Shown here: positions 1 to 10,100 of the stretch, one piece after another | Layout of the letters: each line of letters opens with the position of its first letter | Position numbering within the stretch: position 1 is the first letter of the stretch | NCBI GenBank assembly: GCA_021014945.1 | Contig: MU266785.1 | Location: 1 to 14,640, forward strand | DNA: 14,640 bases | Direction: 5' to 3' | Source: Leucogyrophana mollusca | Taxonomy: Eukaryota > Basidiomycota > Agaricomycetes > Boletales | Notes under the pieces: generated by a model | Told to the model about the DNA's origin: nothing | Seen by the model: the letters and a program-made list of their open reading frames with translations, nothing else | Databases searched by the model: none | Program-made: the position numbers and the translations under genes

Positions 1-207
1 GGATCGTCCTGTGCTGCATTTGGCATCGTATATTCGTCAATATTCAATGTTCTCGCTACCAAACACTTTTGGTGCGTGACACCGGTACTACTAACTGGAG
101 AAGTGCGATACCCAAACTGCCCTTGCTGAAGGACAACAACGGGCGAGTTTCGCAATAGAGCTCTTATTAGTATACTTCTCTCGTCTCACCCTCAACTGCG
201 AGGCGCG
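1..207. other. unassigned flank
   Basis: No convincing coding region, RNA gene or repeat was found here. The stretch is ordinary mixed-composition DNA that ends where the minisatellite begins. It may be the tail of a feature lying outside the window. Confidence 0.4.
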
Positions 208-1125
208 GCGCTGCTATGGGCTGCTACAGCCTGCTACAGCCCGCTACAGCCTTGCTATAGGCTTGCTATGGCCCGCTACAGCCTGCTACAGCCCGCTACA
301 GCCTTGCTATAGGCTTGCTATGACTTGCTATGGCCCGCTACAGCCCGCTACAGCCTTGCTATGGCCCGCTACAGCCTGCTACAGCCTTGCTATAGGCTTG
401 CTATGACTTGCTATAGCCTGCTACATGGTTGCTATGGCCTGCTACAGCCTTGCTATGGCCCGCTACAGCCTTGCTATGGCCCGCTACAGCCCGCTACAGC
501 CTTGCTATGGCCCGCTACAGCCTGCTACAGCCTTGCTATAGGCTTGCTATGACTTGCTATAGCCTGCTACATGGTTGCTATGGCCTGCTACAGCCTTGCT
601 ATGGCCCGCTACAGCCTTGCTATGGCCCGCTACAGCCCGCTACAGCCTTGCTATGGCCCGCTACAGCCTGCTACAGCCTTGCTATAGGCTTGCTATGACT
701 TGCTATAGCCTGCTACATGGTTGCTATGGCCTGCTACAGCCTTGCTATGGCCCGCTACAGCCTTGCTATGGCCCGCTACACTTGCTATAGGTTTGCTACC
801 GCCTGCTACAGGCTTGCTATAGCCTGCTACAGCCTTGCTATGGCCTGCTACAGCCTTGCTATGGCCTGCTACATGGTTGCTATAGGGCTTGCTATGGCTT
901 GCTATGGCTTGCTATGGCCCGCTACAGCCTTGCTATGGCCTGCTACAGCCTTGCTATGACTTGCTATAGGTTTACTACAGCCTGCTACAGGCTTGCTATG
1001 GCCTGCTACACTTGCTATAGGTTTGCTACAGCCTGCTATGGGTCTGCTATGTGCCATGACTGGGATATCACTTACCTGATGGCTGCTATGGGGGCCTGCT
1101 ATAGCTTGCTATGGCCTGCTATAAA
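208..1125. repeat. minisatellite with higher-order repeat
   Basis: The tract is built from 10-11 bp units such as GCCTGCTACA, GCCCGCTACA, GCCTTGCTAT and GGCTTGCTAT. A higher-order unit of 146 bp is visible: the landmark ACATGGTTGCTATGG recurs with the same flanks at about 423, 569 and 715, giving exact 146-bp steps. A fourth landmark near 871 is displaced by 156 bp and its surroundings are more degenerate. The ordered core is therefore about 360-790, with decayed units on either side. Open frames across the array simply translate the repeat (CYSL/LQP-type periodic peptides) and are not credible genes. Such arrays usually grow by slippage or unequal exchange. Confidence 0.95.
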
Positions 1126-1285
1126 TGGACAAGAAAGCGGAGTAAACAGAGTAAATGGAAAAGTGGGTTCTGCGTGATAATGCTAAATAGTGAGAATGTG
1201 GGGAAAGGAGGGGGGGGGGCTCGAATGACGCCGAGGAGTGTAGTGGAAGACTGTGAGATGCACAATATTCTGTTGGTAAAATAGG

Positions 1286-2801
1286 TCAGTGAGTTATCCA
1301 GCAAGAAAATGGCGGTGTTTTACAGATGAGGGCGCGGTCGTCCGCTTCGCTCTCGGTCGCGCCTCCATGTGTTCCATTGCCGGCAGGTTTCTTGTCCAGT
1401 AAATCCCATGCCAGTCCTGCAATCTCCTCCAATGTATCTTCGCCCTTGCTGTTGATGGATGACAGGTACCCAGTGTGCTCCTTATGCCAATTATTGATGG
1501 CGAAGTGGTACGGGGTACTTGCCTCCTTCCCAGTGGCCGGGTTCAGCACTTTTGGGAGCTTGACGGCGAACTTCCCCCGCGCGATGGATGCCAAGACGTC
1601 TGCAACATCGATTGTCCCGTCCCGAATAAATCTCAGCGCCTGTTTGGGCTGTCAAGGTTGTGTGAACGCCGGTTCATTGAATAGTGCCAATATTCTTACC
1701 ACGACAATGCAGGCGACAAGAACACCTTGCATGTCCTTACCTGCTGCAAGCTCCACCGTCCCGAGCGCGGGGATATCGACGTAATCTTTGACGGCGCTGA
1801 GATGCGTGGACGAGAGAAGCTGGAGGATGAAGTCAGAATGGTATGGATGAGCAAGGTTCTGCTCGTCCATCTCTCCGTAAACAAATATGTATTTGACGAG
1901 CAGTTGTTTTGCTGTTTCCTGGTGCAAATAGGACTTGACGCGAGTGACGAAATCGATGATGAGGGCAAGTGCGGTTGAGCCAATGTTGCTCTTCCACTCC
2001 GACACACATTGGAGGGTCTATCAGATCAGCATAATGCAAGACGTGATAATGAATTTGCGAGGGGACTTACGATCGCAAAAACGTAACCGTTTGTATTGAT
2101 CTTGTAGTTGACTATGGGAAAGACGATGTCAAATATAATTTGACAGGTGCTTGCCATGCTCTCCTCGGGAATCTCGAAGATATTTCGCTGGCTACCGGCC
2201 CAAAGGATAACCGTATTGAGATAGTCCTTGAGCCATTTGCTGTTGGTGGGAACTGGGAGATTGTCGTTGCAATAATCCTCATGGTTCTTGATGACTTCTT
2301 GAATCGGTGGTCCATGAACATTAGAAGTCGAAGACAAAACACGGGGGGTGGGAAGCGTGATCGTGAGTAGTTCCATCTTCACTTTTTTGGAGGGCGGCAC
2401 AGCAGTAGCGATAGTGACAGAAGTCTGATGGAACAAAATTAAGTGCCAACGTATCAGATGACAAGGTTATTATAAGATCTTACCATAGATGTGGTGCGAG
2501 GAGCTTGGTTCTTCATGTTCTTATTGATAGAAGGCGTGGGATTGGTCTCGACCTCTGGGACATCAATAACCATGGGGAAGTCTTCAATGACCTCGACTTC
2601 AGACTCCAAGACAACTTCTAACTCCTCTGCCTTGCGCTTTGTGATAGAAACAACGCGTTGATGAGACTCCCATCCACCTAGGCTCGGATTCGGTCGAGCG
2701 ACCGAGTTTTTGATCTCACGAAGCATCGCAGTGACTGGCAAGTGTCCCTCAAGTGTCCCCTGACCATGGCGACTGCTGTGAACACCTTGCGACCAATGCA
2801 T
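1286..2801 (-). CDS. uncharacterised Agaricomycete-type protein, C-terminal half, four exons
   Basis: Four minus-strand exons read cleanly: 2801-2484, 2424-2071, 2017-1700 and 1648-1286, stop TGA at 1286-1288. The three introns (59, 53 and 51 nt) have GTAAG donors and AG acceptors and all fall in phase 0, so the spliced frame is 450 codons with no stop. The N-terminal part is charged (KRKAEELEVVLESEVEVIEDF) and followed by a basic patch (PPSKKVKME) that could be a nuclear signal. The rest looks globular and helical, including WLKDYLNTVILWAG, SEWKSNIGSTALALIIDF and STPYHFAINNWHKEH. I recognise the pattern from expanded, unnamed protein families of mushroom fungi but know no function. The ATG at 2801 lies in repeat-like sequence, so the true start is doubtful; the broken gene at 3894-4989 may be its missing front. 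A second fragment of the same C-terminus lies at 13065-13262. Confidence 0.7.
2690..2705. repeat. perfect inverted repeat, 7-bp arms
   Basis: TCGGTCG and CGACCGA are separated by two bases (AG). It lies inside exon 1 of the minus-strand gene, near the edge of the C-rich island, and shares the GGTCGA/GCGACC words that recur in the island. It could mark that edge, but a 7-bp arm can arise by chance. Confidence 0.5.
2739..2759. repeat. 10-bp direct repeat CAAGTGTCCC x2
   Basis: Two perfect copies (2739-2748 and 2750-2759) are separated by one base. They sit in the 5' part of the first exon of the minus-strand gene, where coding identity becomes doubtful. They may reflect local slippage near the border of the C-rich island. 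Confidence 0.6.
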
Positions 2802-3893
2802 GTCCTAGCGACCGGTCAATCGACTGGCGATCACCCCCAAGCTCAGTTATACAGGTCTTGCCCATGTCCTGGGTCGATCAGATGACCTGGAGTATAGCCC
2901 TTTCCTTCTATCATTTTCTATCTCATTCTACCATCGATTATCTAGCCTTTTAGTCAGCGATCAGTTGACAACCTTGTCATCTTTGTCTTTGTGACTCATA
3001 CTTACAATTTTCCATATATACTTCGACCACCACCTTTCCCAAACAGAACAACCACCCAAGATTAGAACCTTCGCACCCAGAACCCTTCCCAGATAGTCCC
3101 CAGTTCCCCTCCATAGCCCCATAGAGCCAATAGCACCTCCTCCACCCATCTAGTCTCCAATCAATCTAGTTCTCCTCCCAGTCTCAAGTGCCAGCCTCCA
3201 ACCGATAGTCAATCGCACTTGCCCATAGCCATAGGCGTCATCTTTCCCCTTCAAGATAGTATCCGATTCCCCTGCGATCGAGTTGCAGCCTTTGTCCCAG
3301 CTGCAGAGTATAGTTCCCCACCCATAGACACTCTCTACAGCGATCAATCACAGGCGATCGCTCTTGTTCCGGTCGCTCACCACTCGCGCACCTTAGATTC
3401 CCCTTCTACCCACTACGTTCCACCTTCCCCCTTCGCGGCGACCCTTCCTTCCATCATAGCGACCTCCCCAAGAGCATATAGATTGCTCTACCTCAACTCC
3501 AGCAGCGCTCGCCAGCGATCGCCCTTGTTCTAGCGTTGTTGGTCCACTCGACCCAGTGACTCAGGTGTATTTCGACCCTGGTCTCTGTCTCCTACAGGCC
3601 TCGTTCGGTCTCCCAGGACCTGCGATCAGCCTTATACTACCTTTTACCACCCTTCTCTCCCTTTCCCCCTGCAGCAAGATCGTTCAAGACCTCCGAGAGT
3701 CGCTGAGCCCACTCGCACCCTCACAAAGCGCCCTCAAGACTATGTCTAGTAGCTGGCGACCGCCTAGCGATCGTGCGACCCGGTCGACCCCTAGCGAACG
3801 CACTCGCTCGTACGCCCCTCACCCGCCGTGAGTGTGTGTTTGTGTGTTTGTGTTGGTTTTTGGGTTTGGCCTCTAGGCCCGCCAGCGAGCGCA
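2802..3893. other. C-rich low-complexity island between two half-genes
   Basis: About 1.1 kb with strong C-over-G and pyrimidine bias on the plus strand, rich in CCCTCC, CCCATAG and GATAGT words and in GCGATCG or GCGACC words. GCGATCGC occurs twice (3354-3361 and 3515-3522), each inside a 16-bp near repeat GCGATCGC(T/C)CTTGTTC, 161 bp apart. Short open frames on both strands show no domain, no coherent composition and no supporting splice pattern. The 3830-3870 end is TG-rich. It separates what look like the two halves of one minus-strand gene, so it may be inserted DNA. No clean terminal inverted repeats or target duplication were found, and it could instead be an intergenic satellite-like sequence. 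Confidence 0.55.
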
Positions 3894-4989
3894 TCAGCGT
3901 GTGGTCTTCCAGGCCTGGGGAATGGGGGTGTTCGGCACGCTGTCTTCACCATCGTCTTCGTGGCCTTTGTTGTCGTGGCCTTTGTTGTTGTTGCTCTCAC
4001 TGGCTGGTACAACCTCAACGGTTTGCTGGTGGATAGTGAGTGTCTGTATCTGCTAATTCAACTGAACTCACCTTTACAGCGGCTTTCCCATGCTTCTGGG
4101 CTCAAAACGCACTCTCGTGTTCCAGCAAATCGTCAATATTGTCGTCATTTAATCCTCCAACAAGAACGTCTGTTGGCACGTCTGGTGTGTTTATTGGAGT
4201 TGATGGAATTGGTGGCCCCACGCTGACTGTGCTAGGTCTTGACACTTGTGAATACGTTGATGGAGGAGGATGGTGGGAAGTTGTTGACGAAGCCGTGGGT
4301 GTTCCTGAAGTGTCAAATCTTGCTGCCTTGACACTGATGGCCCAATTTTTGACATGACCACTTAGGGTGAACTTTGAAGTCCTGCGAATGGCGAGATTGA
4401 GGAAGAAAAGTGTGGATTCAGTAAGTAGAAACATGTTATGGATGAGAGTAAGAATGAACGCACGCTAACTGTTTGTTGCCTTTCTCGTCTTCGGCACGTG
4501 TCACGCATCCAGGCAGAGGGGCGGGTAATGCACTCATTGAATGGATGTTCTTGATTGCATCCCTCAACGATGGCCTTTCGATGGCCTCTGTGGGTTTTTT
4601 ACGCTTCTTGCCCATCTCCTCTGTATCCTCCTCATCGGTCGGTGCTTCCTCATCAGCGTTCAACCCACCCCCCACAGGTTCTTCCTTCTTCTTTCCCTTG
4701 CAACAGCTACCGGCTTCTTGGCCCTCTGCTCCTCCTCTGCTTGCTTCATCCCCTCCTCGACCTCTGCCATCCGCTCGGCCGCTTGCTGAAGCTTGGCCGC
4801 CTCTTCTTCGGGTGACTCTTTGGGAGGATCATTAGCCTTTGAGGCCTTGGTACGTTGCTTTTTCTTGCCGTTTGGGTGAAGCTCTTGACTTGCAGCTATG
4901 TCGGCATCAAGCTGGATCTGACCAGGCCAGGTGGTAGCGTTCCGAGTGCATGTACAGCGAGGGGAAACATTTGCAGGCTGAGAAGACAT
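3894..4989 (-). pseudogene. broken N-terminal half of an uncharacterised Agaricomycete-type protein
   Basis: ATG at 4987-4989 opens a frame with a short motif TRNATTWPGQIQLD (residues about 15-28), a Lys-rich stretch, and a Glu/Ala/Gln-rich probable coiled coil (about 58-90). Near 4699-4703 the frame must slip by one base, after which GKKKEEPVGGGLNADEEAP and an RKKP/RPSLRDAIK segment follow. An 88-nt intron (4382-4469, GTTAGC...GCAG) leads to SKFTLSGHVKNWAISV and a Ser/Thr/Pro-rich linker ending VLVGGLNDDNIDDLLEHE. An in-frame TGA at 4102-4104 is consistent with an original CGA. Coding then continues to an intron at 4026-4071 (46 nt) and an acidic tail (HEDDGEDSVPNTPIPQAWKTT) to TGA at 3894-3896. 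The motif order matches my memory of the N-terminal half of the family whose C-terminal half is at 1286-2801. Function is unknown. About 130 bp separates it from the divergent Plavaka reading frame. Confidence 0.6.
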
Positions 4990-5118
4990 GAATAGTTGAA
5001 AGATGAAGGTAAGGAATTTACGGGTGATGATAGCAGCTGGTAGGCTAATAACAAGTGAGGCGAGACAAAAAAATGTAAGTCGTCTTGATTTTTAACCGTA
5101 ACAAACAAGCGCTTACAA

Positions 5119-7130
5119 TTGGACAAAGGTACTGTTCATGTTTGTGGTTTGACCATACAAAATACTCATCTGCCTACTCTACAGCTAATACAATGCTCCA
5201 ATATCCTCCCACACAACCAACTTACATGCCGAGACTTCTCATCATTGCAAATTCCTTGTGGATTTCCCAGCTGTCAGCGAATGTTTAAGAGCACAAGTGG
5301 TCGGACTCGCCATCATCAAACACTCCACCCAACCCTCTTTCAGTCTGCTGAAGAACCCCAAGAGCCCAGTGGAGAATCCGACGGAGAGGCTGAAGCTGCA
5401 GACGCCCAAGTAAATCCAGGCCAGGCTGATGCACAAGCTGAGTACGCACACAACGAGCATCACTCCCAACATGGCGACGAAGACCCACTGTTGCGCTCCT
5501 CTCCACCTCCTGAGTTGGATAGCGAATTCTATGGCCAAGGGGACAGACTCTACCAAAACTACCACATGTGTTTAAATGGTATGAGTGTCAATTCTACCGC
5601 TCATAACATTCTGACCCAATTTACAGGACGCCCTTGTGATGCACAAGGGAACTTTCTCACCCCTGGAACACCACCCCAGCCCCTCACCGACAAAGCCCCA
5701 GATGACTGGGCACCGTATCGCAACCGAACCGAGTTCGAAACCGCAGAGTTCCTCTTCACACGCAATCAGATGCCGGCACGTCAAATCGACACATTGATCG
5801 ACCTTTGGGGTGCGACACTGTTAAAGCACAACGATGCCCCACCATTCGCAGATCACAGAGATCTTTACAAGACCATCGATAGTACGACTCTTGGCGGTGA
5901 CGTTACGTGGGAGTCGTTTGCACTCAGATACACCGGAGAACGCCCAGAGGATGATGTCCCTCCATGGATGGATGAGACCTTCTATGTGTGGTATCGGGAT
6001 CCTCACAAGGTTGTCCAGAATATGCTAGCCAACCCCGACTACGCACAGGAGATCGACTATAGACCATTTCGCGAGTTCACGACTGACGGGAGTACTCGGC
6101 AGTACCAGGACTTCATGCCCGGTGACTGGGCTTGGGATCAAGCTGTTCATGTCTCCCTTGTGTTCATTCAGACGTGTTTTACTAACCTCCTCACAGGACA
6201 TCATTGCGAGGGACCCAGATACCCATGGCTCGACGTTTGTGCCTGTCATCCTTGGCAGCGACAAAACTACCGTCTCCGTCGCAACTGGAAACAATGAATA
6301 CTACCTGGTATATGTGTCCATTAGGAATGTACGCAATAACGTACACCGAGTGCACCGTGACGCGCTAAGTCTCATTGGCTTCCTTGCCTTACCAAAAAGT
6401 ATGGTTAAGATTGTTTATTCATTGAATTTCCGGCTCATATCTCTAGCTACCAAGGAACATGCGTCAACTACAGAGTTCCGCAAGTTTAGGCGGCAGCTTT
6501 TCCACTCGTCGTTGGGGAAAATCCTTGTGAACTTCAAAGTGTCAATGACCAAACCTGAGGTAACACATTTCAGCGATGGTCATTACCGGCGCGTTGTCTA
6601 TGGGCTGGGGCCTTATATCGCGGATTACAAAGAGCAAGTTCTGCTTGCTTGCATAGTGAAGAACTGGTGTACACGGTTAGTTATTCTAGCGTACTGGTTC
6701 TCCACTTCGTGGACTAACCTTCCTTGCCTCAAAGGTGCATTTCCTCACGTGAGAACCTTGACAACGATTCACTTTGCCCACACTGAAGCGCTCTTTGAGG
6801 AGACAACACTTGGCATTCTTTGGGACAAGTATGGCATAGTCGGAGATCTTGTCGTAAGTCTTTTTTATATCTGTGAAGTGGATATTAACTAATTTTCCGT
6901 CAGCCCTTCACCAACGACTTCCCCCGGGCCGACATTCATCAACTCCTTGCTCCGGACCTCCTCCACCAACTCATCAAGGGTGTTTTCAAGGACCACCTGG
7001 TCGATTGGGTAGAAAAATACCTAAAACACGTCCACGGCACCGGCGAGGCCCAACGCATCATGGACGATATTGACCGCAGGATTGCCGCCGTTGTGCCCTT
7101 CTCAGGATTGCGGCGTTTCCCTCAGGGCCA
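5119..7130 (+). pseudogene. Plavaka-family DNA transposase, 3'-truncated
   Basis: Plavaka transposases are cut-and-paste DNA transposases expanded in basidiomycetes. A C2H2 finger comes first (Cys codons 5257 and 5272, His 5311 and 5326; C-x4-C-x12-H-x4-H), then an acidic linker. The core follows, with recognisable blocks: [145 protein letters not shown] and [18 protein letters not shown]. Introns inferred from GT-AG borders and frame: 5579-5626, 6145-6196, 6399-6446, 6676-6734 and 6854-6903 (48, 52, 48, 59 and 50 nt). After the fourth intron the expected frame meets TGA at 6784-6786 while HTEALFEE resumes in another frame, so a small indel near 6780 is likely. The start is uncertain: 5119 is the first ATG of the frame, but sequence before the finger looks unrelated. 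The C-terminal portion is missing; Helitron sequence replaces it at about 7130. Confidence 0.88.
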
Positions 7131-10100
7131 TGGCTTCTTCATAGCATCTCGAACAGGTACCCGATTCATTTCTGATGAAGATCCTGGTCTGCTCACTTCA
7201 TTGTTTCCTCATCTTGATCCGTGGAATATAGGAGGTTTCCACCATGAAGGGTGCAAAAAAACATCCAAAATATCCTGAGTATCAGGTTAAGGCGCTACTA
7301 AAGCAGGATGGTTCCCCTTTCCAGGCCGATCCGAACTTTGCTTTTATCTGCTGGAACATGATTCAAAAGAAGGAAGTCAGTACAAACACTACTTTTTGAG
7401 TGAAAGCTTCCTCACAAGCAGACGTAGCAAAGGAACTCAAAGCAGTGGCTCCCACCTTGAGTGATCTGGCAAAGAAGTGGTCTAGCAATCCACATGCAAA
7501 ACCTAGCACTCGCCAGGAAAAAAGGGCGATTAAGATATTAAGGCGACTCAATGTTGCCTCAACATGTTTGAGAGGGAGTGCAGGGTATAAGCTTTCAAGG
7601 CGGAATGAGATACGAGCCCTGATGAGGAAATATTGCACGCCAGCACTGTTCATTACTTTGAACCCTCATGATCTGACTAGCACTCTATTGGCCACTGTAG
7701 CTGGGATGGAAAGAAGTGAGTGGCAGAACATGGCATTGTTTGAGCGCGCCAGATTTGTTGCATCTAACCCAGGACCTGCAGCAATAGCATTCGATATCCA
7801 GATTCAAGCATTTTTGGATATTATTGTGAAAACAGGACAGAGTTCTGGATTCCTAGGCAGATCAAAAGGGCATTATGGAACAGTAGAAGCTGAAGGTAGA
7901 GGTACTCTTCATTGCCACATGTTGATTTGGATAGTGGGAAACCCTAGTCCACAAGCCCTCAGAGATCGGATGCACGCTGACCTTGGATTTTAGCAATCAA
8001 TGTTCTCCTGGTTAGAAGATCTGATCAGTTGTCATCTTCCAGGGCAGGAACATGTACAAAAAGAGAACAAACCATCTGACAAAGACAAACCAAAACACCC
8101 CCAAGAAGTGGTTGATCCGTGATTAGACACACCACCTCAGTGGTCAGAATTGGATGGAGAATCTTTTGCTTATGAATTCAGGTCTTTTGTTGAGCGCTTA
8201 GCCATTGAATGCAATTGGCATGTACACACAGACACATGCTACAAGCATTTAAGAAATGGTGAAAAGCACAGGGAAGACAATTGTAGGATGAGAATAGATG
8301 GCCATACACGCAGCTTAACAGAGATAGATCCTGAATCAGAATCCATCTTCTTAAAGCACTTACACCCTCGCATCAACAATTTCAATGAAGTCATAATATT
8401 CCTATTGCAGTGTAACATGGATATTAAGTATATTGGTTCTGGTGAAGCAGCTAAAGCACTAGTTTATTATGTCAGTGAGTATGTGACGAAGAGCGACTTG
8501 CAATTTCATGTTGGCTTGTCCGCTCTTGAATATGCAATAGAGCAGAATACCATGAAGTTTGAGGGAGATGTTGATAGTAGCACTGAGCACAAAGATCCTA
8601 ACTTGATGACGAAAGCAGTCAATTCCATGATGGGTAGGCAAGAAATGTCTCACCAACAGGTAATGAGTTATTTGGTAGGTGGGGGTGGTTATTATACCAG
8701 TCATATGTTCCGCACCCTGAAGTTCTATGAGTTTCTGTCGGCTCTGAAATGCCATGAGCGCACACAGAATTTGACTCCTTTACGTGAAGTTTCCACTGAA
8801 ATTGACGATGAGGATATCCAGGAGGAACAAGTTACATTGAGGGTAGACAAAGGGGAAATCATGCTTACCAGTGATATTAAAGATTACTGTTACTGTGGAA
8901 GGTCTGATTGTTTTGATAAGCTCAGTGTCTGGGAACATACAAATTGGGTTATGAAAGAGCACTTGGTGGATAGAAGTACACCCAATGGCAACAGATTGGA
9001 TCCAATTGATAGAACCGAGGAGGATAATGATGATATTGACCTACGTCCAAATGCCAAACGGGGCCGTCCTTCCATGCCTCGGTCTCGATATTCAGATTCT
9101 TCTCATCCACAGTATAATACCCATGGATGTAGGATGTGATCGAAACCTGTAGTTCCTGTCCTATTAGTAGATGCTTTTCCTCGCCCTGACAGAGGAGAGG
9201 AAGAATTAAATCTATTTTGCCCATCAATGCTTCTGCTATTCAAACCATGGCACAATTTAGAAGATCTCAAGAATAGTAAACCTACGTGGAGAGAGGCCTA
9301 TGATTCTTATGATTTCCCTGTCCACCTGCACAGGATCCTTCACAACATGAACATTGAAAATGAATGTAGGGATGGCCAAGATTCTCACTCGCGTAAGGTT
9401 AGAGAAGGCAATGCTAAACCGTTGCTGTATGGAATGGGTGCAGAAAATATTGATCCTGGAACACATGAAAGCTTTTGTCTGCTCAAGCATTCACTATTTG
9501 AAGACGGTACCCTAGACGGGGATGACCCTGATGAGAGTGATGAAGATATCTGTGATACTGGAGTCGAAGAAAACGATACCCTGGCGAGTTCCCATATCGG
9601 GAAAACAGACGCTCAAGCAGTGAGAGCTGCTGAGTCTGCTGGTCTTTTTGCTTTATCCACTGGTGGACCCCATGCTAAAAGCCAAGTGATAAGTGCAGAT
9701 GTACTGGTTGAGTGGGCTGATAGTTCGATACTCAATGAGCATAGACAATTAATGAATTCTGAGCGTAGAAACAAGAGGCCACTCACCTGTGATTCCAGTG
9801 ACACACAATCAAAGAGACGAAAGACCTTGAATGCTGATATTCCAGCGTCTATGCAATTAGAACATATGGAAGAACATATCAAGACAAATTTTATACCATA
9901 TACCTCCATGTGTTACGCAGAGCGTGCTGGTGTGGTGGCTGCACTAGTGAGAGAATTTGGTATGGAGGATAACATCGAACAGCAGCGAGCGTTGGGTATT
10001 GTCGCCGATCATTTCTTGAATAGTGATTTGGACCAACTGCTGATGTTTGTTACGGGTATTGGAGGGTCTGGAAAGTCTCATGTCATTAAGGCGATCATGG

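Noticed and set aside
208..1125. CRISPR-like array
   Set aside because: Units are 10-11 bp and contiguous, with no unique spacers, and the host is a fungus.
325..1177. Several overlapping open frames encoding periodic peptides
   Set aside because: They are translations of the minisatellite; the same peptide recurs every 146 bp shifted in frame, with no start context or domain.
1210..1219. G10 run as a possible quadruplex or regulatory element
   Set aside because: A single homopolymer with no other G-tracts suitably spaced; more likely slippage.
3354..3522. GCGATCGC octamers as a sign of cyanobacterial DNA
   Set aside because: Only two copies occur, in a compositionally biased fungal stretch flanked by fungal genes; chance or local duplication suffices.
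3219..3831. Two plus-strand open frames in the C-rich island
   Set aside because: No domain, no splice support, and composition explained by C-rich low complexity, which reduces stops on this strand.
6122..6892. A separate 256-codon gene
   Set aside because: It is the middle of the Plavaka transposase read through three introns; splice borders and conserved blocks join it to the flanking frames.
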